Origin: Lachnospiraceae bacterium
Lineage (GTDB): Bacteria > Bacillota > Clostridia > Lachnospirales > Lachnospiraceae
Length of the DNA: 38,471 nucleotides
Reading direction: 5' to 3'
NCBI GenBank assembly: GCA_021202465.1
Contig: JAJQCZ010000020.1
Location: 1-38,471 of the forward strand
The position numbers and the translations under genes are program-made. Shown in pieces: positions 1-9,338 of the stretch (position 1 is its first letter; each line of letters starts with the position of its first letter). The notes under the pieces are model-generated. The model did no database searches. It saw only the letters and a list, made by a program, of their open reading frames with translations, and was not told the DNA's origin.

Positions 1-2177
1 AGCTGGGCATCGAATCCATCCCCAGCGAGTCGGAGTGCTATCCGGCCAAGCTGGCCCACGGCCATGTCCAGTGGCTCCTGAATCAGGGGATCAAAAATAT
101 TTTCTATCCCTGCGTGTACTATGAGCGGATAGAAAGCGAAAAGGCGCAGAACCACTACAACTGCCCGATCGTCGTCACCTACCCGGAGAATATTAAAAAC
201 AACATTGAAGAAATCAACGATGAATCCATCACCTTCCTGCGCCCCTTCCTGGCGCTGACCAGTGAGAAGACGGTCACAGACCGCCTGGTGGATGTCTTTA
301 AGGAGCACTATCAGATTCCTGCCAAAGAGGTGCAGGAAGCCAGTCACCTGGCCTGGGAGGAGCTGCTCGCCGCCAAGGAGGATGTACAGAAGCAGGGCGA
401 AGCCGCCATCGCCTGGATGCGGGAGAATCACCGTCACGGCATCGTGCTGGCCGGCCGGCCCTACCATGTCGATCCGGAGATCCACCACGGCATCCCGGAT
501 ATGATCAATTCCTACGGCCTCGCCGTGCTGACGGAGGATTCCGTGGCCCACCTGGCGCAGCCGGATGTGCCCCTGCGGGCCACGGATCAGTGGATGTACC
601 ACTCCCGCCTGTACCGGGCCGCCGAGTACGTGAAGACCACCGACGATCTGGATCTGATCCAGCTGAATTCCTTCGGCTGCGGTCTGGACGCCGTGACCAC
701 CGATCAGGTCAACGAGATTCTCACCGGCTCCGGCAAGATCTACACGGTGCTGAAGATCGACGAAGTGAATAACCTGGGCTCCGCCCGTATCCGCGTGCGC
801 TCCCTGATCTCCGCTCTGCGTATCCGTGACGAGAATCCGGTCGGGCGGGAGCTTCACAGCTCCGCCTACCACCGGGCTGAATTCACGAAGGAGATGCGGG
901 AGGAAAACTATACGATTCTCTGCCCGCAGATGTCACCCATCCATTTCGATCTGCTGCAGCCGACACTCAACAAGTACGGCTACAACATTGAAGTGCTGCA
1001 GAACGACAACCGCACGGCCATCGACACCGGCCTGAAATATGTAAACAACGACGCCTGCTTCCCCTCCCTGATCGTCGTGGGGCAGGTCATGGACGCCATC
1101 CTCTCCGGCAAATATGACACGCATAAAATCGCCGTGATCATGACGCAGACCGGCGGCGGCTGCCGTGCCTCCAACTACGTAGGCTTCATCCGCCGGGCGC
1201 TGGAGAAGAAGGGGCTGGGCTATATCCCGGTCATTTCCCTGAACCTCAACGGCATGGAGACCAACTCCGGCTTCACCTACAGCATCCCCATGGTCCTGCG
1301 GGCCATGCAGGCCGTCATCTACGGGGATGTGCTGATGCGGGTTGTCTACCGCACCCGCCCCTACGAGAAGGAGCCCGGTTCCGTCAACGCCCTCCATGAG
1401 AAATGGAAACAGCGCTGCATCGAAGACCTGACCGCCGGGGGGCTGGGCATGAAGAAATATCAGCAGAACCTGCGGGAAATGATTCATGACTTCGACGTCA
1501 TCCCGCTGCAGGAGGGGCTGGTGAAGCCCAAGGTGGGCGTCGTCGGCGAAATCCTGGTCAAGTTCCTGCCACTGGCCAACAACCATCTGGTCGACCTGCT
1601 GGAGAAGGAAGGGGCCCAGGCCGTCGTGCCTGACCTGCTGGATTTCCTCAACTACTGCTTCTACAACTCCTCCTACAAGGCCGAGTTCCTGGGCGGAAAA
1701 AAGAGTACAGCCTGGATCTCGCGGCGGGGTATTGATTTCCTCAACTGGATGAGGAAGGAGGCCTGCAAGGCTCTGGAGGAGAGTGAACGCTTCGAAGCGC
1801 CGACGGACATCCGCGTGCTGGCGGAATACGCCAGGCCCTTTGTTTCCATCGGCAACCAGTCCGGCGAGGGCTGGTTCCTCACCGGCGAGATGATCGAGCT
1901 GATTCACAGCGGCGTACCGAACATCGTCTGCACGCAGCCCTTTGCCTGCCTGCCCAACCACGTGGTCGGCAAGGGTGTCATCAAGACGCTGCGGAGCCAT
2001 TTCCCCGGCGCCAACATCATCGCTGTGGACTATGACCCCGGCGCCAGCGAGGTCAACCAGCTCAACCGCATCAAGCTGATGCTGGCCACCGCCCAGAAGA
2101 ATCTGGCCGGTGAACAGGCGGAGGAAGAAGCCCGCGAGCAGGCCATCCGTCAGGCAAAGCTGAGCACGGCAGAGTAG
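1..2177 (+). CDS. Acyl-CoA dehydratase activase-type protein, C-terminal part (5' end outside window)
   Basis: The frame is open from the left edge (first full codon at 3) to TAG at 2175-2177, so this is the 3' portion of a longer gene. Residues before the first in-frame Met include a SESECYPAK segment, typical of the DUF2229 region of the very long (about 1400 aa) activase-related proteins that combine BcrA/BadF/HgdC-type ASKHA ATPase domains with a dehydratase-like C-terminus. Later parts contain GRPYHVDPEIHHGIP, a Cys-bearing NDACFPSLIVVGQ stretch and MTQTGGGCRASNY, which resemble cluster-binding HgdB-type regions. Such proteins are annotated as 2-hydroxyglutaryl-CoA dehydratase activators, but the true substrate of the long form is not known. 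The ATPase half lies outside the window. A strong terminator follows at 2183-2233. Family assignment is confident; exact function is not. Confidence 0.85.
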   Translation, partial: LGIESIPSESECYPAKLAHGHVQWLLNQGIKNIFYPCVYYERIESEKAQNHYNCPIVVTYPENIKNNIEEINDESITFLRPFLALTSEKTVTDRLVDVFKEHYQIPAKEVQEASHLAWEELLAAKEDVQKQGEAAIAWMRENHRHGIVLAGRPYHVDPEIHHGIPDMINSYGLAVLTEDSVAHLAQPDVPLRATDQWMYHSRLYRAAEYVKTTDDLDLIQLNSFGCGLDAVTTDQVNEILTGSGKIYTVLKIDEVNNLGSARIRVRSLISALRIRDENPVGRELHSSAYHRAEFTKEMREENYTILCPQMSPIHFDLLQPTLNKYGYNIEVLQNDNRTAIDTGLKYVNNDACFPSLIVVGQVMDAILSGKYDTHKIAVIMTQTGGGCRASNYVGFIRRALEKKGLGYIPVISLNLNGMETNSGFTYSIPMVLRAMQAVIYGDVLMRVVYRTRPYEKEPGSVNALHEKWKQRCIEDLTAGGLGMKKYQQNLREMIHDFDVIPLQEGLVKPKVGVVGEILVKFLPLANNHLVDLLEKEGAQAVVPDLLDFLNYCFYNSSYKAEFLGGKKSTAWISRRGIDFLNWMRKEACKALEESERFEAPTDIRVLAEYARPFVSIGNQSGEGWFLTGEMIELIHSGVPNIVCTQPFACLPNHVVGKGVIKTLRSHFPGANIIAVDYDPGASEVNQLNRIKLMLATAQKNLAGEQAEEEAREQAIRQAKLSTAE

Positions 2178-2182
2178 GGAAT

Positions 2183-2233
2183 AAAAAACAGTCTGTAGAA
2201 TTTCCCCGGGTGGAAAGCTACAGACTGTTTTTT
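2183..2233 (+). terminator. Rho-independent terminator, likely bidirectional
   Basis: A perfect 16-bp stem (aaaaaacagtctgtag at 2183-2198 with ctacagactgtttttt at 2218-2233) closes a 19-nt loop. It begins 5 nt after the stop codon of the activase gene. The A-run and T-run flank the stem, so it could also terminate transcription arriving from the minus-strand hisA gene. Confidence 0.85.
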
Positions 2234-2235
2234 AG

Positions 2236-2421
2236 GTATGATACAACGAATTGCTCCGCGCTAACGCGCTAACGCAATTCTGACAACATTCGAAATCCGC
2301 TCATTTTGGCCAATATATTGGCCAAAATGGCTACTTTCTCATGTTGTTGCGGGACCCAAGGTCAGGAATACGAATGCGAGCATTCGATTCCTGACCTTTT
2401 TGTCCCTTGTATCATCATATT
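2236..2421 (-). repeat. Structured palindromic repeat element, copy A
   Basis: This ~186-bp intergenic element matches, in reverse complement, the element at 18199-18387. The ends form an imperfect terminal inverted repeat (tatgatacaa near 2237 and ttgtatcatcata near 2408). Internal hairpins are H1 at 2358-2398 (11-bp outer stem aaggtcaggaa/ttcctgacctt plus a 7-bp inner stem), H2 at 2302-2329 (12-bp stem cattttggccaa, loop tata) and H3 at 2248-2280 (outer stem gaattgc/gcaattc plus an inner GCGC stem). ACAACAT/ATGTTGT segments bracket H2. Its H1-proximal end is fused to the 3' end of hisA and supplies that protein's last residues. No convincing protein is encoded. Confidence 0.85.
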
Positions 2422-3181
2422 CCAGCACATCCCGATATCTCATCGTCCCTCCGAAGAGGTCCAGTGCGCTGCCGATCGTCACGTCTACACGTCCGCGTCC
2501 CAGGTCGCGCACGCGGTCCAGATCTTCGAAGCTGCCCACACCGCCGGCATAGGTGACAGGAATCCGTCCCCAGCGGCCCAGAAGCGTGAGGAGCTCTCCC
2601 TCCACCCCGGAGGCCTTCCCCTCCACATCGACCGCATGGACAAGAAATTCGTCGCAGTCCCCGGCCAGCTGGTTGAGCGTCTCCTCCGTCACGGGAACCT
2701 CTGTAAATTTCTGCCAGCGGTCCGTGACGATGTAATACTGTCCGCCGCGGCGGCGGCAGCTCAGATCGAGCACCAGCCGCTCCCGCCCCACGGCGCGCAC
2801 CATCCGCGCCAGATTCCCTTCATCGATCCGCCCGTCGCGGAAGACATAGGAAGTGACGATGACGTGGGAAGCTCCGGCGTCAAGGAATTCCGCGGCATTC
2901 TCCGGACGGACCCCGCCGCCCAGCTGCAGGCCGCCCGGGTAGGCGGCCAGAGCCCCCAGCGCCTGGCGTTTTGTCGCTTCATAGTATTCAGAGGAAACCG
3001 GATTCAGGAGAATCACATGTCCCCCTTTCAGGCCGTCCTCCCGGTAAAACCGCGCGTAAAAGGCGCCGTCCTGCTCCGAGACGAAGTTCTCGGCCGCCTC
3101 ATCCCGGGCATCCCGCAGGGTGCCGCCCACGATCTGCTTCACCTTCCCGTTATGTATATCAATACAGGGTCTGAATCTCAT
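2339..3181 (-). CDS. hisA: 1-(5-phosphoribosyl)-5-[(5-phosphoribosylamino)methylideneamino]imidazole-4-carboxamide isomerase, eukaryotic type
   Basis: HisA performs the Amadori rearrangement of ProFAR to PRFAR in histidine biosynthesis. The protein starts MRFRPCIDIHNGKVKQIVGG and continues with LQLGGGVRPENA, HAVDVEGKASG, PVTYAGGVGSFEDL and DVTIGSALDLFGG, a TIM barrel with the phosphate-binding glycine motifs. The wording is closer to the eukaryotic HIS6 subtype than to ordinary bacterial HisA. The start at 3181 is chosen because a purine-rich GGAAGAAGGGGG site lies just upstream; the open frame extends 15 codons further but without a better site. The natural end seems to be near RYRDVLE. The following ~27 residues are read from repeat copy A until TGA at 2339-2341. 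It lies downstream of niaR and away from other visible his genes. Confidence 0.88.
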   Translation of the reverse strand: MRFRPCIDIHNGKVKQIVGGTLRDARDEAAENFVSEQDGAFYARFYREDGLKGGHVILLNPVSSEYYEATKRQALGALAAYPGGLQLGGGVRPENAAEFLDAGASHVIVTSYVFRDGRIDEGNLARMVRAVGRERLVLDLSCRRRGGQYYIVTDRWQKFTEVPVTEETLNQLAGDCDEFLVHAVDVEGKASGVEGELLTLLGRWGRIPVTYAGGVGSFEDLDRVRDLGRGRVDVTIGSALDLFGGTMRYRDVLEYDDTRDKKVRNRMLAFVFLTLGPATT

Positions 3182-3259
3182 GCTCTGCCCCCTTCTTCCT
3201 GTAAAACACCGGATATTCCGGCGCATCCTTCCCGGTCACTTTCCCGGGCCGTCGTCGGT

Positions 3260-3763
3260 TCATTCACTCAGCAGGTATCCACGCTGCGCCAGCTCGTCCT
3301 GAATATAGTCCAGCGTCTCTTCGGAATCAGCAATAACCGTATGCCAGTGTTCGTCACAGGTCAGCGCCTTCAGCGGCACCGCCTTCCCCGTCTCCAGGTT
3401 CTCCATGAATTCCCGCACCTGTCGTCTGGAGGAGATATTCAGCTCTCCGCGGATCAGTCCGTACACATCATGCTCCACAAAAACATCCAGCACCCGTCCC
3501 CCGGCATCCACGAAAATGTTCAGCTCATCCTCCGTGTGCAGATCATCATGCGTCACATGAAAGACCCTCCGGCAGCTGGCCCCCTCCTGAAGAATATATC
3601 CCCGGCGCGTGGACAGGATATCATACCCGGCTGTCCTCAGGAGAGCAATATCCTGAACGATCACCTGACGGCTGACGCCCATCTTACGGCTCAGATCTGC
3701 CCCGGACAGCATCCTCCCCCGGATCGCCTCTACGATCTGTTCTCTTCGTTCCTCTCCGCTCAT
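3260..3763 (-). CDS. niaR: NiaR-type niacin-responsive transcriptional repressor (HTH + 3H domain)
   Basis: This 167-residue protein has an N-terminal HTH_11 helix-turn-helix (about 5-55: EERREQIVEAIRGR, then GADLSRKMGVSRQVIVQDI) and a C-terminal 3H domain. The diagnostic histidines are visible in FHVTHDD, VEHDVYG and DEHWHTV and are expected to bind a metal and the nicotinate ligand. NiaR represses NAD biosynthesis or niacin-uptake genes in Firmicutes. The ATG at 3763 has AAGGAG five bases upstream. hisA follows 78 bp downstream on the same strand, so the two may be cotranscribed. No nad genes are nearby, so its targets lie elsewhere. Confidence 0.88.
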   Translation of the reverse strand: MSGEERREQIVEAIRGRMLSGADLSRKMGVSRQVIVQDIALLRTAGYDILSTRRGYILQEGASCRRVFHVTHDDLHTEDELNIFVDAGGRVLDVFVEHDVYGLIRGELNISSRRQVREFMENLETGKAVPLKALTCDEHWHTVIADSEETLDYIQDELAQRGYLLSE

Positions 3764-3884
3764 CTCGTCTCCTTCCTCACGCGGCCTTACAATCGAGCAG
3801 GAGGCGGCTTTTTCGCCTCATACTCGCCGCGCGCGTCCGGCAACAGCCGGAAAATACCTTACGCGCCCCTGCGCACATATATGC

Positions 3885-3910
3885 AAAAAGCGTCACACGG
3901 GTGGCGCTTT
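3885..3910 (-). terminator. Rho-independent terminator of guaB
   Basis: In the minus direction AAAGCG-C-CAC / GTG-A-CGCTTT forms a stem with one C-A mismatch and a CCGT loop, followed by TTTTT. It starts 25 bp after the guaB stop codon. Confidence 0.75.
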
Positions 3911-3934
3911 CTGCTCTTTTTCAATCTGATTCCT

Positions 3935-5416
<1,482 letters not shown>

Positions 5417-5459
5417 TCAATGTGTTTGTATATCTAATACCCTGAAAGGTTTGTGTTCT

Positions 5460-5488
5460 AGTGTAACGAAAGTTCGGGGGCTTGTCAA
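5460..5488 (-). promoter_or_regulatory. Sigma-70-type promoter of guaB
   Basis: Reading the minus strand, TTGACA (5488-5483) and TACACT (5465-5460) are separated by exactly 17 bp. This leaves a leader of about 65 nt before the guaB ATG. No riboswitch-like fold was recognised in the leader. Confidence 0.75.
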
Positions 5489-5519
5489 GGAAGAATCAAA
5501 AGAAGATTCCACAAAAACA

Positions 5520-5550
5520 CACCGGCCCGCAGCCGAAGCCGGAGCCGGTG
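5520..5550 (-). terminator. Rho-independent terminator of the hydrogenase operon
   Basis: CACCGGC (minus, 5550-5544) pairs with GCCGGTG (5526-5520), with further internal pairing. TGTGTTTTTGT follows. It lies 57 bp after the stop codon of the catalytic subunit. Confidence 0.8.
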
Positions 5551-5606
5551 AATCATACTCTCTGCAGAACAGCGGAGAACTCTTTCTTTGATCTTTTCAG
5601 AAACGT

Positions 5607-7328
5607 TTACAGTTTGGAAACCGTCGGCTGCTCGTGATACTGCGTATGCAGCAGCTCGTGCGCCTTGTGCGACAGCGGCCGTCCGAAGAAATCCCGGTAG
5701 ATCGTCTGAATCTCCGGATTCTCATGGCTCTTGCGCAGCGGCAGGGACGCATCCAGCCGGTACAGAGCCTCCATCCGCTTCTCCCGCACGGCATTGGTAG
5801 TGCCGATCGGCTGACCGCCGCCGCCGATGCATCCGCCGGGGCAGGCCATGATCTCGATAAACGCATACTCGTCTGCCCGCTTCAGCAGCTCCTCCGCGTT
5901 CCTCAGCGTATGCGCCACAGCCACCTTGAGCGGCGTCCCGTTCAGATCGATGGTCGCCTCCTTGATGCCCTTGAAACCACGTACCTCCTCGAAATCGATG
6001 CGGGGCAGCGTCTCGCCGGTAAACACCTCATATGCGGTCCGCAGAGCGGCCTCCATGACGCCGCCGGTCGTCCCGAAGATAGCGCCCGCGCCGGTCGCAG
6101 TACCCAGCGGCGAGTCAAAATCGCTCTCCGGCAGGTTCTTCATATCCAATCCCTCGTAGCGGATCAGCTTCGCCAGCTCCCGGGTCGTCAGCACATAATC
6201 CACATCCGGACGGCCATCCCGCCCCAGCTCCGGCCGGGAAGCCTCATATTTCTTCGCCGTGCAGGGCATCACAGAGACGGAAATGATGTCCGCGGGATCG
6301 ATGCCGACCCGCTGCGCATAGTAGGTCTTGGCCACCGCGCCGAACATACCCTGCGGGCTTTTGGCCGAGGACAGATTATCCATCAATTCCGGATGGTGCT
6401 TCTCCACATAATTGACCCAGCCGGGGGAGCAGGATGTGATCAGCGGCAGCCGGCCGCCATTTTTGATGCGCTCGATCAGCTCGCTGCCCTCCTCCATGAT
6501 CGTCAGGTCAGCCGCGAAATTGGTATCGAACACCTTGTTAAATCCCAGCATCCGCAGTGCGCTCGTCATCTTCCCTGTGACCAGAGCGCCGGGTTCGAAG
6601 CCGAATTCATCGCCCAAAGCCACGCGGACCGCCGGCGCCACCTGCACGACTACATGCTTGGACTCATCATGAATGGCCTTCCACACAGCCGCCGTGGCAT
6701 CTCTCTCCACGATCGCACCTACCGGACATACCAGAGAACACTGACCGCACAGCACGCAGTCCGTCTCCGCCATCGGCAGATCGAAGGCCGTGGTCACTTT
6801 GAAATCCGCCGAGCGCTTCGTATAGCTCAGTGCAGTAATTCCCTGAATCTCGGTGCAGGCCTTCACGCAGCGGCCGCACTTGACACACTTGGTAGGATCC
6901 CGCACGATAGCAGGATTATCCGGCTCCACCACCTCATGACTGGAAATGTCGGGCAGATCCGGCTGCAGCAGATTGAAGCGGCGGCAGAGATCCTGCAGCT
7001 CACAGGAACCGTTCCGGGGGCAGATCAGACAGTTCTGATTGTGATCCGCCAGCATCAGTTCCAGCACGCCCACCTGAGCGTCATAGACCTTCTGGGTATC
7101 GGTAAATACTTCCATGCCCTCCGCCACCGGCATGGTGCAGGAGGTCTGAAGCTTCCTGTATCCCTTCACCTCTACCACGCAGAGACGGCAGTGAGCCTTG
7201 GATTCCTGATCCGGGTGATAGCACATGTGCGGGATATCGATATGCAACATCCGCGCCGCATCGATCAGGAGCGTGCCCTCCTCGACCTCCAGCGGTATGT
7301 TATTGATCTTAATATGTACCTTGCTCAT
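5607..7328 (-). CDS. hydA: [FeFe]-hydrogenase catalytic subunit (HydA/HndD type)
   Basis: This is the cytoplasmic iron-only hydrogenase subunit that exchanges electrons between protons/H2 and Fe-S carriers. The 573 residues show the full modular order. First comes an N-terminal [2Fe-2S] domain (HMCYHPD, HCRLCVVEV, TSC). Next is a His-Cys3 [4Fe-4S] site (HNQNCLICPRNGSCELQDLC), then two classical ferredoxin clusters (CVKCGRCVKAC and CVLCGQCSLVCPVGA). The H-cluster motifs are L1 TSCSPGW, L2 MPCTAKKYE and L3 ACPGGCIGGGG, and a C-terminal small-subunit-like helical segment follows. Its ATG overlaps the stop of the upstream NuoF-like gene by 4 nt (ATGA), indicating translational coupling. The trimer is likely the NAD(P)-linked, possibly electron-bifurcating hydrogenase of fermentative clostridia. 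No maturation genes (hydEFG) are in the window. Confidence 0.96.
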   Translation of the reverse strand: MSKVHIKINNIPLEVEEGTLLIDAARMLHIDIPHMCYHPDQESKAHCRLCVVEVKGYRKLQTSCTMPVAEGMEVFTDTQKVYDAQVGVLELMLADHNQNCLICPRNGSCELQDLCRRFNLLQPDLPDISSHEVVEPDNPAIVRDPTKCVKCGRCVKACTEIQGITALSYTKRSADFKVTTAFDLPMAETDCVLCGQCSLVCPVGAIVERDATAAVWKAIHDESKHVVVQVAPAVRVALGDEFGFEPGALVTGKMTSALRMLGFNKVFDTNFAADLTIMEEGSELIERIKNGGRLPLITSCSPGWVNYVEKHHPELMDNLSSAKSPQGMFGAVAKTYYAQRVGIDPADIISVSVMPCTAKKYEASRPELGRDGRPDVDYVLTTRELAKLIRYEGLDMKNLPESDFDSPLGTATGAGAIFGTTGGVMEAALRTAYEVFTGETLPRIDFEEVRGFKGIKEATIDLNGTPLKVAVAHTLRNAEELLKRADEYAFIEIMACPGGCIGGGGQPIGTTNAVREKRMEALYRLDASLPLRKSHENPEIQTIYRDFFGRPLSHKAHELLHTQYHEQPTVSKL

Positions 7329-8584
7329 CGAATGGCCACCTCCTTCTTCACCTCAAAGACCTCCGGGAAATGTTCGACCGCCGACAGCAGCGCGGACTGC
7401 GCCGACTCGCCCAGGCCGCACAGAGAAGCATTGCACATGATGTGGGCGAATTTCAGCATCGTGTCGATGTCCTTCTGCGTGTGGGTCCCCGCCGCCAGCT
7501 TGTCCAGAAGCAGGGCGATATGCCGGTTCCCCTCCCGGCAGGGCGTACACTGACCGCAGCTTTCATGGCAGAAAAATTCCTGCGTCATCCGCAGAAAACC
7601 GATGACAGAGGTGCGCTCATCAACCACCAGTACGGCGCCGGAGCCGATGGCCGTCAGACCGGCATTTTTCATATCTTTGTAGGTATAGGGTGTATCCAGC
7701 TCGGCCTGAGATGCAAGGCAGCCGGAAGCGCCGCCGAGCTGCACCAGCTGCACCCGGTGACCCGCCGTGACGCCGCCTGCGAGCTCGATGATCTCACGGA
7801 TGGTGGTGCCGAAAGGAATCTCAAAGACCCCGGGCCGCTCCACATTGCCGGACACGGAGATCATCTTCGTTCCGGGACATTCCGGCGTGCCCTGTCTCTT
7901 GTAAAATCCCTCATCGTCCATCAGTACATTGGGAACCAGAGAAAGAGACTCCACGTTGTTGACGCAGGTGGGCAGGTGGAAGACACCGCACTGCTTGATA
8001 TACGGGGGTTTCATACGGGGACGCCCCGATTTGCCCTCGATGGATTCCGCCAGGGCAGAGCCCTCGCCGCAGACGTAAGCGCCCGCGCCGGAATACAGAT
8101 GAATGCGGTAATTCAGACCGGAGCCGAGAATATTTTCTCCCAGATATCCCGCCTCCTCACACTGGCGGATAGCGTTCCGCAGAAGAGGCTGCAGATGAGA
8201 ATACTCCTCCCGAAGATACAGATAACCATTTTTCGCGTCCACGGACCATCCGGCGATGATCATGCCCTCCAGCACCTGGAAGGGATCGCGGCGCAGCATT
8301 TCCCGGTCCTTAAAGGTTCCGGGCTCGCCCTCGTCGGCGTTGCAGACCACGCACTTATCCGGCGCCTTCACGTCCTTGGCCTGCGTCCATTTGCGGCCCA
8401 TGTCATAAGCCGCGCCGCCGCGCCCCTGGATGCCATTGGCGCTGAGAATCTTCGCGATCTCATAACCGTCCATGGTCAGCGCCCGGCGCAGCCCCTGGAA
8501 GCCACCGTGTGCCTCATACTCGCTGAGGCTCCAGGGATCATACTTCCCGAACCGTCGGGAGATAAAGGATACTGTCTTTGCCAT
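7325..8584 (-). CDS. hydB: NADH-binding hydrogenase subunit, NuoF-like (HydB/HndC type)
   Basis: This 419-residue subunit carries the FMN/NAD(H) site and one [4Fe-4S] cluster of the hydrogenase. Visible signatures are the NuoF glycine-rich loop GRGGAAYDMGRKW, the FMN site CNADEGEPGTFKDRE, GAGAYVCGEGSALAESIEG, and the C-terminal cluster motif ESCGQCTPCREGN with a later MCNASLCGLG. The start at 8584 (MAKTVSF) is preferred over longer frames because GGGAGGAG sits directly upstream. Compared with longer HydB proteins it lacks the N-terminal thioredoxin-like [2Fe-2S] domain and the C-terminal ferredoxin domain, so it is closer to a minimal NuoF. It follows the NuoE-like gene by 13 bp. Confidence 0.94.
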   Translation of the reverse strand: MAKTVSFISRRFGKYDPWSLSEYEAHGGFQGLRRALTMDGYEIAKILSANGIQGRGGAAYDMGRKWTQAKDVKAPDKCVVCNADEGEPGTFKDREMLRRDPFQVLEGMIIAGWSVDAKNGYLYLREEYSHLQPLLRNAIRQCEEAGYLGENILGSGLNYRIHLYSGAGAYVCGEGSALAESIEGKSGRPRMKPPYIKQCGVFHLPTCVNNVESLSLVPNVLMDDEGFYKRQGTPECPGTKMISVSGNVERPGVFEIPFGTTIREIIELAGGVTAGHRVQLVQLGGASGCLASQAELDTPYTYKDMKNAGLTAIGSGAVLVVDERTSVIGFLRMTQEFFCHESCGQCTPCREGNRHIALLLDKLAAGTHTQKDIDTMLKFAHIMCNASLCGLGESAQSALLSAVEHFPEVFEVKKEVAIR

Positions 8585-8597
8585 TTCGCTCCTCCCT

Positions 8598-9098
8598 TCA
8601 GTCCAGCTCCCGGAGCATGGCCAGCACCCGCTCCGGGGTGGTAAGATTGCCATATACCACGCCATTCACCCGCACCGCGGGCGCCACATCGCAGGCGCCG
8701 AAGCAGGGAACACGTTCAATGGTAAAGCGGCCGTCGTAGGTAACTTCTCCCAGCTCGATGCCCAGGATCTCCTTCAGTGTCTCCAGCAGCTGTTTGCTGT
8801 CATTGACGCGGCAGGGGGCACTGCTGCAGACCTCGAGGGGATATTTGGCACGGGGCTTATCATGAAGCGCCGTGTAAAAACTGATCACATCATAGAGCTG
8901 CGTGATCTTCAGATTCAGCTTCTGCGCCACATAGACCGCAGCCGGACGGGAAATATATTTCCGTTCCTGCGCAGCCTGCACGGCCAGCAGAATACCGATG
9001 AGCTGCGTCGGGTCGTTATCATGCTCGGCAATAATCCGGTCGATCGCCGCCATGTCACCCGCCGTCAGTTCATCAGGCGTAGGGTCAAAAGGCTTCAT
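8598..9098 (-). CDS. hydC: NuoE-like [2Fe-2S] hydrogenase subunit (HydC/HndA type)
   Basis: This 166-residue protein is a thioredoxin-fold [2Fe-2S] subunit that passes electrons to or from the NuoF-like partner. The four cluster cysteines are seen in EVCSSAPCRVND and VPCFGACDVAP, with the typical QLYDVISFYTA helix before them. ATG at 9098 is chosen because AAAGGAG lies 8 nt upstream; a longer frame starts at 9134 without a site. It is the first gene of the operon, driven by the promoter at 9167-9195. Confidence 0.93.
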   Translation of the reverse strand: MKPFDPTPDELTAGDMAAIDRIIAEHDNDPTQLIGILLAVQAAQERKYISRPAAVYVAQKLNLKITQLYDVISFYTALHDKPRAKYPLEVCSSAPCRVNDSKQLLETLKEILGIELGEVTYDGRFTIERVPCFGACDVAPAVRVNGVVYGNLTTPERVLAMLRELD

Positions 9099-9166
9099 AG
9101 GTTCTTCTCCTTTCACAGGGGGAGACGTGATCACGTATCTCGTCCCGGGTTAATTGTAATATTTTT

Positions 9167-9195
9167 ATCATACCATTTTTGATACCTTTTATCAA
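9167..9195 (-). promoter_or_regulatory. Hydrogenase operon promoter with overlapping palindrome
   Basis: On the minus strand TTGATA (9195-9190) and TATGAT (9172-9167) are spaced by 17 bp, a good sigma-70 promoter. A perfect 6-bp inverted repeat, TTGATA-N5-TATCAA (9179-9195), covers the -35 box and the front of the spacer, where a repressor would block RNA polymerase. It does not match the clostridial Rex consensus as I know it (TTGTTAANNNNTTAACAA). Confidence 0.65.
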
Positions 9196-9285
9196 TAACT
9201 ATTGCAAAATATAGAATTATGTTTGTTATATTATTCGCAGATATTCTTCGGCTAAAAGAAAGGATCGCAAATCACATTTCTTTAT

Positions 9286-9320
9286 ATGCAAAAAACGCGC
9301 CAAAGGCGCGTTTTTTGCAT
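9286..9320 (-). terminator. Strong terminator downstream of groEL (bidirectional)
   Basis: A perfect 16-bp palindrome arm (atgcaaaaaacgcgcc, 9286-9301) pairs with its complement at 9305-9320 around an AAA loop, giving a GC core with A/T-runs on both sides. It lies about 220 nt after the groEL stop. Confidence 0.85.
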
Positions 9321-9338
9321 ACTTTATTAATTTATAAT

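Noticed and set aside
2306-2400. Short frames reading a SCCCGxQG-type peptide in both repeat copies
   Set aside because: The shared peptide is the translation of a conserved palindrome; the H1 part changes at the base level to keep pairing rather than amino acids, and no ribosome site precedes it.
5634-7553. 639-codon plus-strand frame opposite the hydrogenase genes
   Set aside because: Antisense to the [FeFe]-hydrogenase, whose motifs are complete; no ribosome site or domain.
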